Positions 24,690 to 35,912 of a stretch of DNA of 64,000 bases are shown here, piece after piece; the first letter of the stretch is position 1, and each line of letters begins with the position of its first letter. This stretch comes from Chrysemys picta bellii (Eukaryota; Chordata; Testudines; Emydidae): NCBI RefSeq assembly GCF_011386835.1, contig NC_088791.1, forward strand, positions 30,416,998 through 30,480,997, written 5' to 3'. The notes beneath the pieces were generated by a model. That model had not been told where the DNA came from. It saw nothing but the letters and a program-made list of their open reading frames with translations, and did not search any database. The position numbers and the translations under genes were made by a program.

Positions 24690-24800
24690 AATTGTAAGCT
24701 CTTTGTGACAAGGACATTCTCCCTCTCTCTATGTACAATGCCTAGAAAAAATAGGGTCCTGATCACAATCTAGAACTCTGTGCACAAACATAACTATAAT
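24690..24800 (+). repeat. L2-like 3' end fragment
   Basis: ATTGTAAGCTCTTTGTGACA followed by TGTACAATGCCTAGAAAAAA and GGGTCCTGATC matches the amniote L2-like 3' tail, diverged. It abuts the Harbinger right TSD. Confidence 0.55.
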
Positions 24801-26044
24801 ATAAACATTTGTTGGAGTCAAGGTATATAATTTTAATGATAGTTTGTAATAGCTTTGCTTCATGTATATTTTGTTAAGACCTTTAAGATTTGTATATCTT
24901 CTTAAACACTGTGGCCTTTAATGACACCTAATGCTGGAAAGTATCTGGGAACTGTAGCAGAAGATAACTAAAATCAATGTTCATAAAAAAGGGCAACATG
25001 CCACAAATAAATGGAATCAAGCACAACAAGAAACCATTGTCCTTTCCTAATTACATTTCAGTATAGTAGTAAAACAAATAACATGAGACAGCCATGCACA
25101 GGTATGGCGGTTCCAATATTTAAAGCTTTAAATACAAAAAATATTTGAAGCACACTGCCTGAACAGTAATCCATTGCAGAACAGACATTGCTGATTCATG
25201 GACGAATGCCTTTAAAGTAGTTGTCTTGCTGCCCCATTCTGCAAAGCTGCTATCCCTGAGCCAGATTCTGCTGTGTTGGCTCATGTTTAGTGCCTTGGTC
25301 CACAAGTTTGTCTCATTGAAATCCGTGAGTTGAGGCCCTGGTGGTGACACATGATGCAATATGTTTTCCCAGTTTTCGTTTTTAAAACTGGCGTATTTAA
25401 TTCATACAGTGATAGAATACCCTTTAAGAGGTTTTTATAAAGCAAACATTATAACATCAGTTATGGTATGGCACACTCCAAAAATGAAAGTTCTTGACAT
25501 TTTTTTCATTTGTCACACACTTTGCCAATGTCTGACATAAGGAATCAAAGAAAACCTTGAAACTGATGCAGCAGTGTCTGCCTGAATTTGCAGAGAGCAT
25601 GAAATAACTCTGGGATAATGAGAGACTTTAATTACTTTCTTATGAAGATCTACACAATGTAGTCTGAGTGACTACTCATTTTGGTGCTAAAATGGTGGAC
25701 TTGAGATGCACCATAATCTCTTTTCCCTTTCACCCTTCCCAATTCAACATGGAGCCAGGCCCTGGGCCAATCAGGGTATCTGAGCCTGACCATAGGGAAG
25801 TTGAGCCTGAAAAAGCCAATGAAACTTCGTCAGAGGAAAAAACAATGATGTTGTCTTTTTGCATTAATAAGTATAACAAATGGCTGTTGAGTAATACTGT
25901 TGTAAACTTAAAAGTGATGTAGTAGTTTTGTGCTATGTAATGTGTACTGAAACATTTTGTAACATCCAGTATTGAATATATACATCACGCCTTTAAAATA
26001 AAAATGTAAGAAGTTATTTTAAAATGCAACTTAATTTCATGTTG
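24801..26044. other. Unannotated intronic DNA
   Basis: AT-rich. A short open frame at 25668-25922 has no recognisable motif and I do not call it a gene. Confidence 0.5.
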
Positions 26045-26225
26045 GGGGAAGGGATAGCTGAGTGGTTTGAGCATTAGCTTGCTAAACCCAGGGTTGTGAG
26101 TTCAATCCTTGAGGGGGCTATTTAGGGAACTGGGGTAAAAATCTGTTTTGGGATGGACCCTTCTTTGAGCAGGGGGTTGGACTAGATGACCTCCTGAGGT
26201 CCCTTCCAACCCTGATATTCTATGA
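26045..26225 (+). mobile_element. tRNA-derived turtle SINE (Cry-type Pol III SINE)
   Basis: The tRNA-like head has an A-box-like segment (GATAGCTGAGTGGTTTGAGC) and a B-box (GGTTGTGAGTTCAATCC). A middle region (TTTTGGGATGGACCC) follows. The tail (GGGTTGGACTAGATGACC, then CTGAGGTCCCTTCCAACCC) is shared with CR1, the LINE thought to mobilise it. It ends at ATTCTATGA. The full modular structure is kept. From family knowledge, such SINEs mark cryptodiran turtles. Confidence 0.88.
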
Positions 26226-26488
26226 ATAATTTTAAAATATGAGTAGGCCCTTAACAGCACATACCAGTATGACAGAGGCAGTGTTATTGGTTTAATTTTC
26301 TTGAAAGGGGAGCTCAGCTTTTGAAAGTTTGGGAAACAATGCCCAACATAGTACATTCCTTCGAACACTTTCCAAGAAACACTTCCTGCCATCTGCAAGC
26401 AACCAGTCACCAGCATTTGTGGTACTTCATGCCAGACTCCAAATACAAAATACCAGCCACTGGAGCCCGGAACTGGGCCACAAAGCAC

Positions 26489-27300
26489 CGTAGAATAACA
26501 GAAATGTAGAGCTGGAAATCCTCTCCTCCAAGTGCTTCAAAATGGATTCCTTGAGGACCTGCTCTATAATTTTTCCAGGGATTGAGGTGAGGCTGATTGC
26601 TCTGTGTTTCCCGGATTATCATTCTTCCCTTTTTGAAAGATGGGCACTATATTTGCCTTTTTCCAATCATCCAGGACCTCCCCCAATCGCCATGAGTTTT
26701 CAAAGGTAATGGCCAATGGCTCTACAATCACATCAGCCAACTCCCTCAGCACCCTCAGATGCATTAGATCCAGCCCCATGGACTTGTGCATGTCCAGCTT
26801 TTCTAAATAGTCCTTAACCTGTTCTTTCACCACTGAGGGCTGCTTACCTCTTCTCTGTATAGTGCTGCCCACTGCAGCAGTCTGAGAATTGACCTTGTCT
26901 ATGAAGACTGAGGCAAAAAAGGCATTGAGTACTTCAGCTTTTTCCACATCATCTGTCACTAGGTTGCCTCCCATATTCAGTAAGGGTCTCATACTTTCCC
27001 TGACCTTCTTGTTGCTATACATACCTGTAGAAACCCTTCTTGTTACCCTTCATATCCCTTGCTAGCTGCAACTCCAATTGTGCTTTGGCCTTCCTGATTA
27101 CACCCCTGCATGCTCGAGCAATATTTTTATACTCTGCCCTAGTCATCTGTCCAAGTTTCACCTTCTTGTAAGCTTCCTTTTTTGTGTTTAAGCTCACCGA
27201 AGATTTCTCTCTTAAGCTAAGCTGGTCGCCTGCCATATTTGCTATTCTTTCTGCACATCGGGATGATTTGTTCCTGCGCCCTCAATAAGGCTTCTTTAAG
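26489..27300 (-). mobile_element. CR1 LINE, RT N-terminal half joined to the 3' terminus
   Basis: The CR1 3' terminus (GTAGAATAACAGAAATGTAG on plus) runs directly into RT N-terminal coding sequence near 26528, so the catalytic part of the RT is deleted. Minus-strand text includes NAFFASVFIDKVNSQ, MGLDLMHLRVLRELADVI and ITFENSWRLGEVLDDWKKA. Further upstream [19 protein letters not shown] lies at about 27090-27180. An internal deletion rather than a simple 5' truncation. Confidence 0.88.
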
Positions 27301-27339
27301 CTGGGGGGAATTGGCTGGAGCTTCTCTATTGTTGGTTCA

Positions 27340-27535
27340 TGAGTGCTTGGGAGACCATTCTTGTAATTCAGTTGGGCGTGTTCCTGCCTGTGGATGTCTG
27401 TGTGACTGCAGTGCCAATCAGAGGTTTTTAGCTTGACATCAGCATCACAGTGTGAGAGGCAACCCAGGTGGGTGGGACAGAGGGCTTAGCGTTCTCACTG
27501 TCCAGGTTGCACCCCAGAGACCCCGTCACAGATGG
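27340..27535. repeat. Possible LTR-derived repeat
   Basis: The text CATCACAGTGTGAGAGGCAA and then GACCCCGTCACAG reminds me of a GC-richer LTR repeat common in turtles and crocodilians. I cannot pair it with a second LTR or find its edges. Confidence 0.3.
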
Positions 27536-29489
27536 AGACAGGAGGAATGCCTACAGTAGATAAAGATTGTAAATAAGTTTCTAGAAACACTTTCAGCTTA
27601 GTATTTTGTTTGCCATCAGTTTCAGATGATTTGAAAAACTGCTTGAGTAGTTTTCAAACACAGTTTAACCAGTTTAATAACCTTTCCACATACTAGTGCC
27701 AACCTTTTTCTTAGCTCCCATTTTCTTAGCAAAAAGAGAGCAAACATGGACAAGGTACACTAGCCCTTTTGTATACAATTCAATTGTTGTTTACTTTTAG
27801 CAATAATAGAATAGATGTTAGTGCTACACTTGTTAAAATAAATTTGTGAGTTAGCAATAATTTCCTTTAAGACATAAACACTGAACATCACCAATCATTT
27901 TTCATTTAAGCATGTGAAAAATAGAGTGCTCCAAAGAGTTTAGTTTGTGTTACTATGGTGACAAGCACAGTATTTGTCCCAATATTTTTGGAGTGTCTAG
28001 CACTTGAAAATGGCAGGGAAGAGAGAAAAATGATTCCATACCTGTTTGATTTTTTTCTTCAATCTTACCAACCCACCCCTGGAGCACTGATTTGTGTATG
28101 ACTATTTTTCTAATATAAGTGACTCAAGGTGAGCCCCCCAAAGGGAAAAATTACAAAAAATATGTTATATCCAAATAATGTACCAAATTATCTTAGAGTG
28201 AACATTTTCAATGTCTGGCAGTTTTAAGCAACAAGAATAAATTGAATTGTAGTTCAGTTTGAAGAAAGTTCTTTTAAGAGTTTTTAAAAAAAGCATTTTA
28301 TTCTCCTTGGGAAATGCTATGAATTTTCCCTTTTCCCATTAGACAAATGCTACAAGGCAGTTTCAGGTATATGATTTAGTACAGACTTTCAAGTATAGCC
28401 TGTACAATTCAATAAATCATGCCTGCTCTTCTGCTTCATTCTTGATAGCAAATAAGCAAAACTATGTGTACATTTATGTAACTTATATTTATAATTATTA
28501 ATTGAGTGGTAGTTACATTGTATTAAGGTTACCTAACACTTTCCATGAGTTTGAAATAAGATTTTGAAATCTAGTAGGTTGGTAGTTCTGGGGTCGGTGC
28601 CTTTTTGCTGTTCCTGTAAAAATCTGTTCAGATTTTGCTGTGGTTTATAAGCCACAGAAAATCACCATTTGCTTATGCACAGTGGAACTCTTTCCCCCCT
28701 CAACACTGGATGTGAATTTTCTGAGTATTCCAATAGTTCTCTGCACGCTCCCAAGCCCTGTGGAACCTCAAACATCATTTTGAAGCAGCTGAGACTAGAG
28801 CCCCCAGATCTTCCCTATGTAGTTACCCTGTCTTTCATAAAGACTCTATGACCTTTGTGGTTAGGTATACTGACTTGAAATGGGCTACTTCTGCATATGT
28901 AACCCACTAGTTCAGTGTGTTACATGCCTTCTTCTAGTGGCTGGAGGATAACTGCCTACTTCTGCTTTCAGCTAATGGATCTATTTTTTTTTAGCTCAAC
29001 TGATAGGGGTTTGTAGGTCCTGGTCCAGACTCATGATAACCCCTGGGTCAGTTGTTAGTTGCACATTGATAGAATTTTTTTATTTACCAAAAAGAAAAAG
29101 AGAATAAATAAAAACCAATATTAAAGAACATTAAGACTTCAGAGTCAAGCATGCAAATAATAATTAATGTTGCCTTTGCAATCTTAATTCTTCCCTCTTG
29201 TGTGTAGGCATTAATCTTTGAATTGCATGAACATATTACTTTTTCCACAGAACGCCTGCCTTCATAGGTGTATAAGATTGATGATAGTAAATGAGATTTA
29301 TTTGAGGACCCTCTGCCTTATTTGCTGCAGAACATTGAAGATGTGTAATGGATAACATAGAGTTGCAAAGAGAACTTTCACAGGTAATCGGAAATGAGTT
29401 CTTCATTGTCTGGGTGCAAAACTTGAGACATCTATAGCCGAGGAGTGCAGAGGACTCCTAACTCCAGCTGAAGCCAGTGGGAGCTGCAG
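27536..29489. other. Unannotated intronic DNA
   Basis: AT-rich stretch. No gene or repeat that I can name. Confidence 0.5.
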
Positions 29490-29612
29490 TTTTCCATCTG
29501 TAAAATGGGGATGGCAATTCGTCACCTCATTGGGCTTTTGTGAAGCTAAATATATTGTTTCTGAGGTGCTTAGATACTGTGGTGATGAGCACTATAGAAA
29601 AGCCCATGGGGA
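29490..29612 (+). repeat. MIR-like SINE, 3' part
   Basis: TTTTCCATCTGTAAAATGGG, then CACCTCATTGGGCTTTTGTG and GGTGCTTAGATACTGTGGTG match the central and 3' parts of MIR-type CORE-SINEs. No tRNA head is visible. Confidence 0.65.
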
Positions 29613-29854
29613 CATTTAAAAAAAATATTTTTGTTCCATTGAGGTTGTGAATGGTATGCAGTAAATTGGGCATGAGGCCACAAGTTGAACATTGAGGACA
29701 AATGAAATATTGAACAGCTGCCTGAGTGTGAGAAAATAGTATGTGATTAATGTAATTAAAGACAGTATCATAATGTATGCATACGAGGTGGCTAAATTAA
29801 GATTGCATGAAACATAATTTTTAGTAGCACCTCAAGGCCTCAATTGGCATCCGG

Positions 29855-30020
29855 AGATTTTAAGTCCAGAAGGGACCACTGTGCTCTAGTTTGACCTCCT
29901 GCATAACACAGGCCAAAGAATGTCATCGTTTTCTGATATTAAGATCAATAATTTTGTGATTGAACTAGAGCATCTCCTTTAAAAATCTTCACAAATTTCA
30001 AGTGATGGAAAATCTCCCAC
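29855..30020 (-). mobile_element. CR1 LINE 3' end
   Basis: Plus-strand text AAGTCCAGAAGGGACCACTG, then TTTGACCTCCTGCATAACAC is a CR1 3' end in reverse, like the copy at 62688. Confidence 0.75.
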
Positions 30021-30021
30021 A

Positions 30022-30118
30022 TCTGTGGGTAGAATCAGGCCCCATTGTACTAGGCACTGTACATACACACAGACAGACACAGTCCCTGCTCTGTAGAGAT
30101 TTACAGTATAATTCAGGT
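30022..30118 (-). repeat. L2-like 3' end fragment
   Basis: CCCCATTGTACTAGGCACTG, then GTCCCTGCTCTGTAGAGATT is the reverse complement of the L2-like tail seen at 59173. Confidence 0.6.
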
Positions 30119-30796
30119 TTCCAATTTCCTGGTTTTTTTTCATGCTTCTTACTTTTCCTTTACTATTCAGTTGGTCTTATGCTGGACATGGGTACACTAT
30201 CCTAGATTACCCTAGGATTGCACTTGTGGAAGTGTTGGTCTCTCGGGAGATACCCACACCATTGCTGGTACTTTCTACCAGCCAAGGTATCACAAGGCAA
30301 ACAGTAACAATGCACCTGCTGTGGAATCTGAAGGATCCTACTTCTCTGGTGAGCTGGAGGCTCAGACACCGGCTCCTCCACTGCTCCAAGGCATGAAATT
30401 AGCCCTAATGGAGTTCCCGAGTCTCTTGGGCACTGTCACACTTCCACTGTGCACATTACAGAGTTCAGGAGCAAGGGTACCCTTTTCCTTTGGCACCAGC
30501 TCCTTACTCTTAAGATCACACACACTGGCCATATTGGGATTCTTGGATCCTTACTTCAGACCTCCCAACCTCCAAGGATTCGAATTAAAGTTCAGACAAA
30601 GGTCACTGAGTAGAAAGGTATGTCAGCTCTTTCAGGAGTATTATTTCGAGGAGGATCAATTCTAATAGACAGATCCACTTAATTACCCAATGCAGCACTT
30701 TCATCCTCATTGTCTGATGAGATAGATGGTGGCACCGGCCTCAGAATCGCCACCTGATGTGACTACAAGCAGTTCCAGGACCTCCTGCAGAAGATT

Positions 30797-30985
30797 GTGG
30801 AATCACTCCAAATTCCCCTGGAGGAAGTCCCAAGTTGCTCGACATCCTTCATCCTTCCGCTGGCAGGCTCAAACAAGGCAGCACTTCTGATCAATGAAGC
30901 TATAGTGGAGCCAGCCAAGATGGTCTGGCATATCCCAGTCACCTATATCCCCACCCCAAAAAGGACAGAGAAAAAGTACTTCTAA
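30797..30985 (+). pseudogene. DIRS gag-like fragment
   Basis: The text LQIPLEEVPSCSTSFIL, NKAALLINEAIVEPAKMVW and TPKRTEKKYF resembles the C-terminal part of the DIRS/Ngaro-type ORF1 (gag-like) protein of turtles, with the conserved PAK-x-VW and KR-x-x-KKYF pieces. It stops at 30985 and no start is visible. The role would be particle assembly; this copy is a remnant. Confidence 0.6.
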
Positions 30986-31129
30986 TGGTGCAGAATATTT
31001 GTATTCTTGCCCCACCCTGAACTCTGGTGGTTCAGGTTGTTGCTGAATCCAGCAGACTGAAGGTATCATTCCCTCTACAACCATAAGGTTTTTGGAAGGC
31101 CTTAACAGAACCTTTCCTCTGGGACTCAG

Positions 31130-31800
31130 ACAGAGGCCTATTAGGAACCTTAGTCTAGTTTTGTCAGTGCTCATGGATTCTCCTTTCAAACACTTGGCCT
31201 CCTGCGCCCTTCTTCATTTGTCTATGAAGGTAGCTTCCTGACTGCAATCACTTCCGCCAAAAGAGTAGGTGAGCTCAGGGCCCTTACGGCGGACCCTCCT
31301 TACACTGTCATCCATAAGGATAAGGTTTCTTTGAGGTTATACCCCAAGTTAATACCACATAAATCAGGTCTTATACCTGCCTATATTCTCACCAAAACCT
31401 CACAACGCCAGAGAAGACAAGACGCTACATTCCTTGGATGTCTGTTGAACCTTAGCTTTCCAAAGGACAAAACCCTTCAGGAAATCTTCCAGATTCTTTG
31501 TTTCCATTGCTGAGAGGCTGAAAGGGGAAAGAAGTCTCCTCATAGACTCTTTAAATGGATATCCGGTTACACCCTGCTTTGCTATGTGTTGATGGAGCTC
31601 CTCCACCTCAAAGTGCAAGAGCTCACTCATCCAGAACCCAGGCTATCTCAAAAACTTCTTTTCTGGGTGTTCCCATCCTGGAGACCTATAAAGTGGCAAC
31701 GTGAGGCTCTGTTCATACCTTTATTAGACATTACACCTGGATACAAGCCTCTTCAGCAGACACATCCTTCCATAAGGCAATCCTGCAGATTGTGGTGCGG
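31130..31800 (+). pseudogene. DIRS tyrosine recombinase remnant
   Basis: In one frame from 31217: FVYEGSFLTAITSAKRVGEL, then RALTADPPYTV and VSLRLYPKLIPHKSG. This matches the YR motif around the first catalytic Arg (in SAKRVGEL). Upstream, LVLSVLMDSPFKHLASCALL fits the linker before it. Downstream, after stops, ERLKGERSLLIDSLNGYPVT (about 31512-31575) fits the middle of the domain. The final Tyr-containing end is not convincing. Stops and frameshifts make it inactive. Confidence 0.65.
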
Positions 31801-31912
31801 CATGGTTCCTTGCACCCTCCTTGGTGAGTACTGTGTGGGAGTCACCCACAGTAGACTACCCATAGGGACCACCACTCGAAGAAGAAAAGAAAGTTACTCA
31901 CTTTCAGCTGAG

Positions 31913-32248
31913 AACTGCTGCTGTGAGGGGCATGTCAGACTTCCTAGGGGAGTGCGGCAAGCCTTCCCACTCATGGGGCTGCAACTCCATATTTGGCCTG
32001 GCCATCCTTCCATTGTGAAGGCAAGCTGGCTGGGCTAAATTTGAGTGTGTGGTATTGCGACCTGGTACAAGGGGTCTTAACACTCCAGTGCTGAAATTGA
32101 GAAATGCTGTCCTGGAAACTTTATGAATATTAAGGTATGTGCTTTTAAAAGGTTTCCTAGCCTAGGTACAGTTGGCAGAATCAAAGGACCGATTTATTTA
32201 AAGCAGAATCCCCTTTATTGGAATCAATGTATTAATGTCCCCAGTTCC
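31913..32248. other. Unannotated intronic DNA
   Basis: Follows the DIRS relic and may contain more of its 3' end. Nothing else is recognised. Confidence 0.4.
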
Positions 32249-32256
32249 ATCTAGAT

Positions 32257-32434
32257 CAGGGGTTCTCAAACTGGGGGGTTGGGACCCTTCAGGGGGTCGC
32301 GAGCTATCAGCATCCACCCCCATGCCCCGCTTTGTGTTAAATATATAAAAAAGTGTTTTTAATGTATAAGGGGGGTTGCATTGAGAGACTTGCTGTGTGA
32401 CGGGGTCACCAGTACAAAAGTCTGAGAACCCCTG
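32257..32434. mobile_element. hAT MITE with exact 8-bp TSD
   Basis: The ends CAGGGGTTCTCAAAC and GTCTGAGAACCCCTG are inverted. ATCTAGAT flanks both sides exactly (32249-32256, 32435-32442); it is itself palindromic. 178 bp, non-coding, with a G-rich left half. Confidence 0.93.
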
Positions 32435-32589
32435 ATCTAGATTTCATTGGAAAGTCCCATTTTGTAAGGGGGAAAGGGGTGCTCCAAATTTAAAAATGAA
32501 GTTGGCGGGGGGAGCATGATTCAAAAAAGATATTAAGCCCCAGCCTTACAGTAAAGGAGTTTTTAGATACGTGGTCCCTGTGGGCATTC

Positions 32590-32700
32590 CACTCCCCGTA
32601 CTCCTTCCTGCTCTTATCCCCATTTTACAGATGGGGAAGTGAGGGCCTTGCCCAAGCTCACACAGCCCAAGCGGTGGTTCAACGCAACTCTGCAGAGACC
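32590..32700 (-). repeat. MIR-like SINE
   Basis: CCCCATTTTACAGATGGGGA, then CTTGCCCAAGCTCACACAGC on the plus strand is the reverse complement of the MIR core. Confidence 0.7.
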
Positions 32701-34190
32701 TGGGCAAGCACTATAGATGCTGACCCACCCTTCAGATCCTTTTCTGAACAATATATGCCCCTGGGGATAATACAAGTGTCCCTATGGAGGACTCTTCTTT
32801 GCAGTCGCTTCAGACTTGGTAACTGAAAAGGCCAAAATGAGAAGTGACATTTCTGTCAAATGTCACCAGGCAAATGACTCTAAAACTATTATTATTCAGG
32901 CTGTTATGCTGGAGCTAAGTTGTCTGGATGTTCGCGTAGGTTTCCCTTTAGCAATAGGGAAAAATATTCTTTTTCATACCCTTCACTGAAGATTTGCCTG
33001 ATTTTATTTCTCTGAATGACACTAAAACAAGGAAGTCATGACTAACCTGCTGCATTGTGAAACCAGGTACATCTAGGGAATAATTATCTATGACCTACAA
33101 GGCATAAAACAGGAGGCAAGTTACCATGGAACTCAGGATATTGCAACTGATCCGCTCAATTGGCACTGTCACTGGCATTGTCAACCAGTTTTTTAACTGC
33201 TGAGCAAACAAAGGCTTAAAATTCTGTAACTTATGTCTCCTATTTTCTACTTTATGCATTTTGAATATCTAAAGCCATTGAAATGGTCTAATATTTTTTC
33301 TGTTATGTACAGGCTTGATATTTGATGCACACTAGCCTGTTAAGCAAGGGCATAGTAACCCACAGGCAACCATTTTAAACTTAACATTAAGCAACTTGAA
33401 CCAAAGACTGAAAAACTGTCAAGAGTTGAATGAGAGAGTGGGTTAGGCCAGGACAATTTCTGGAACCAGATTCCCCATTGCTAAATGAGAGGGCATTCAC
33501 ATAACACCTTTCCTTGACGGTCAGTGACCCTAGACTTCACAAATACTGGTTATGATTAAAGTACATGTATTTTCTAGTCCGGACAGTGGATGTCATAAGT
33601 TAATACCCAATGCATGTCTAAAGTATGGACCATCCTACATGATGTATGGGGGAATGCACAGTGGCCCATAGCTTCTTAACAAATATATATATTTTATTGG
33701 TAAAATCTGATTTCATTGCAATGCTAGATCTCAAGAGATTACTACTGGGATTACATACCAAAGGACTTCATGGGGATAGAGCTGTTATTCTGCACTTCTT
33801 ATTAGCAAATTATTTAGATAATAAGGACTAAGGAATTGGTACTGTCACAATTCCCGCACTAACTGCGTCTCCCGCACTACCTGTATCTGACCCCTTTGTG
33901 GCTTCCTGGAGGGCACTCCACAGGCTTCTAGCTGTCACATTTCTCAGGGGAAGAGTCCTGCAGGGATTTAGGCTGCAATTCCTCCAGCAACTCACTGTGA
34001 TTATTCCAGCAGGTCTGAGTTTATTTCAGCCCATGCTGCTCTGCTGTCTCTCGGTCAATGACAGAGTTAACCAGTGACCATCTGGCCTTCGTAAAGCATT
34101 TTTTATTTATTTGTCAAAAGCATTACAGAGAAAACATATATGATAAACTACTTATATGCAGTTCTTGGCATCTTCCATGTGGAGACAAAG
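32701..34190. other. Unannotated intronic DNA
   Basis: No gene seen. About 33845-34080 is richer in GC and may be an old LTR or transposon fragment, but no edges are visible. Confidence 0.4.
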
Positions 34191-34192
34191 GC

Positions 34193-35590
34193 CTTGATCC
34201 CACAGGGGAAATGTGATCCACAAAGCCTGAGTGAGGCACCTAAATTCCCTATACAATTAATGGTGAGAGATAGTTGCCTTAGAATGTGAGCCCCGAATCC
34301 AGCATGCGAGGCAGGGAGCTTCATATATTAGCTTATGAGAGATGACAGGGGTACGTGCTAAGCCCCGTCTCTCTCACTGAGATAGGCGCCTAAGTCCAGG
34401 CTGTGAGGAGATGCCTCTCTCTGCTGGCAATCCATATTCCTTCCCCTAACTTGCATGAGTGGTTGGATCCAGTAGGCATGGTCAGAGGCAGGGCCGGCTC
34501 CAGGCACCAGCCCACCAAGCTTGTGCTTGGGGCGGCACCTGGAAGGGGGCGGTGCGGCGCTCCGGCCGCCGGGGAGAGTGGAGCCCCGGCCGGGCTCGCC
34601 GCCCTCCCCCCGGCCGGGCTCGCCGCCCTCCCCCTGGCGCTCTGGCCGCCGGGGAGAGCGGAGCCGCGGCGGACTTGCCGCCGGGGAGAGCGGAGCCCCA
34701 GCCGGGCTCGCCGCCCTCCCCTGCCGCGCTGGGGGGGGGAGGGGGCGTGGCGGAAGGCTTTTTTGCCTTGGGCGGCAAAAAAGCCAGAGCCGGCCCTGGT
34801 CAGAGGCCACCTCACTCCACAAAAAACAGGCTGGGGAGGGGAGGAGGACCGTCTTTATAACCTTTAACCCACTGGCTACGGTACTCAACTGAGATGAGCC
34901 AAGTCCCTGGTTCAAGTCCCCTATTTGCCTGATGAGGAGAAGGGATTTGAACAGGAATCTGCCACCTCTCATGTGAGTGCTCTACGCACTGGACTGTATA
35001 GTGATTCTCACTTTCTCCAGCCCAATTAAATTAAACAATTGAATGATTAAATATTAAGTGGAACAACTTCAATAGAAGAGATTGAAGGAGCCCCCCATTA
35101 GAATATTCCATAACCTACTTGTTAGCTCACCTGAGAGGTGAGAAATCCCTGTTCAAATCCTTTCTCATCAGGTAGAGCGGGGGACTTGAATTGAAGGTCT
35201 CCCATAGCCCAGGTGAGTACTCTTACCATTGGGTTAAAGATTATAAGGGAGGGCTCTTCCTCAGCTGTGTAGTATGGAGTTAGGTGATGTCTGATCATGC
35301 CCCCGGGATCAGGCCCTGCACTTGAGTTAGGGGAAGGAATGTCTATAGTCCCCTGGCTTGTGGGTTGCTCTAGGCTTAGATGGGAGAGAGGTGTCTGGGT
35401 GCCTAGAGGGAGGCAGCAGTGCAGGTGCCCAGAGGCAGAAACATAGCTGCCGAGGGAACTTTTACTGCAAAAGCTTAGAGGCCAAATGAGTTTCGATGCC
35501 TGCAGCTGAGTGGGTGATCTGTGGATTGCAGTAATGCCTGAAAACCGGGCTTAGGAGTTAAGCACCTGAGCACCTTTGTGGATCTGGGCT
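34193..35590. mobile_element. 1.4-kb fold-back (long inverted repeat) element
   Basis: The left and right halves are imperfect inverted copies meeting in an AT-rich centre near 35030-35070. Three matched anchors show it: GATCCACAAAG near 34208 with CTTTGTGGATC near 35575; ATTCCTTCCCCTAACTTG near 34436 with GAGTTAGGGGAAGGAAT near 35323; and TTTATAACCTTTAACCCA near 34853 with TGGGTTAAAGATTATAAG near 35230. Each half holds tRNA-like B-box text in both orientations (GGTTCAAGTCCC and GGGATTTGAAC). The hAT element at 34489-34798 interrupts the left arm. Superfamily unknown; ends approximate. Confidence 0.7.
34489..34798. mobile_element. hAT MITE (CAGGGCCGGCTCC family) with exact TSD
   Basis: The ends CAGGGCCGGCTCC and GAGCCGGCCCTG are inverted. 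GTCAGAGG occurs exactly on both sides (34481-34488, 34799-34806). The core is extremely GC-rich with tandem GCCGCCGGGGAGAG and GGCTCGCCGCCCTCCCC units. Both ends also carry the GCTTGGGGCGGC / GCCTTGGGCGGC sub-terminal motif. Long open frames on both strands are compositional. Confidence 0.93.
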
Positions 35591-35870
35591 AAAGTACTTC
35601 GCACTCTTTCCACAGGCCTGTCTTGGTCACAGTTTCATGTGAGATCTGGGATCGAGCGAGCGTTATGTCACGGTAGACTTGTTATGCAGTTCTTTGAGTT
35701 TGCAGGGTCTCTTGAACCGTGTTCACAGTTTCCCCCAAGGGTGCGGCTGCTCCAGACTTGCTACCTGCCTAGGGGTTTGCATTTATTTCCACCCCCAAAC
35801 ACCTATGATTTTAGTTCCTGCTTGAAGCTCCTGTAACTCCCCTATGGAGTGAAAAAGCAAACCTAATCCA
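35591..35870. other. Unannotated spacer before the PLE
   Basis: No gene or repeat recognised. Confidence 0.4.
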
Positions 35871-35885
35871 CAGAGATACCTATAA

Positions 35886-35912
35886 AAAAGAAGAACAGGA
35901 GTACTTGTGGCA
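35886..35912 (-). repeat. Inverted fragment of the PLE tail at the left end
   Basis: The sequence is the reverse complement of tail positions around 39756-39782 (TGCCACAAGTACTCCTGTTC, then TTCTTTT). It lacks the last 32 bases of the tail, GCGGATACAGACTAAC onward. Confidence 0.92.

Larger units (their letters stand above)
30180..31912 (+). mobile_element. DIRS-like tyrosine-recombinase retrotransposon relic
   Basis: DIRS elements use a tyrosine recombinase instead of an integrase. A gag-like segment (30780-30985) and a recombinase segment (about 31130-31800) are recognisable on the plus strand. The RT, RNase H and methyltransferase that should lie between them are missing. About 31845-31910 reads as 3' non-coding text ending near CACCACTCGAAGAAGAAAAG. 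The left limit is uncertain. From family resemblance only; inverted terminal repeats were not identified. Confidence 0.65.

Noticed and set aside
25668..25922. 84-codon plus frame
   Set aside because: No recognisable domain; could be chance or an old processed fragment.
34358..34972. Several overlapping open frames of 98-204 codons
   Set aside because: They follow the GC-rich tandem core of a hAT MITE; composition keeps all frames open.
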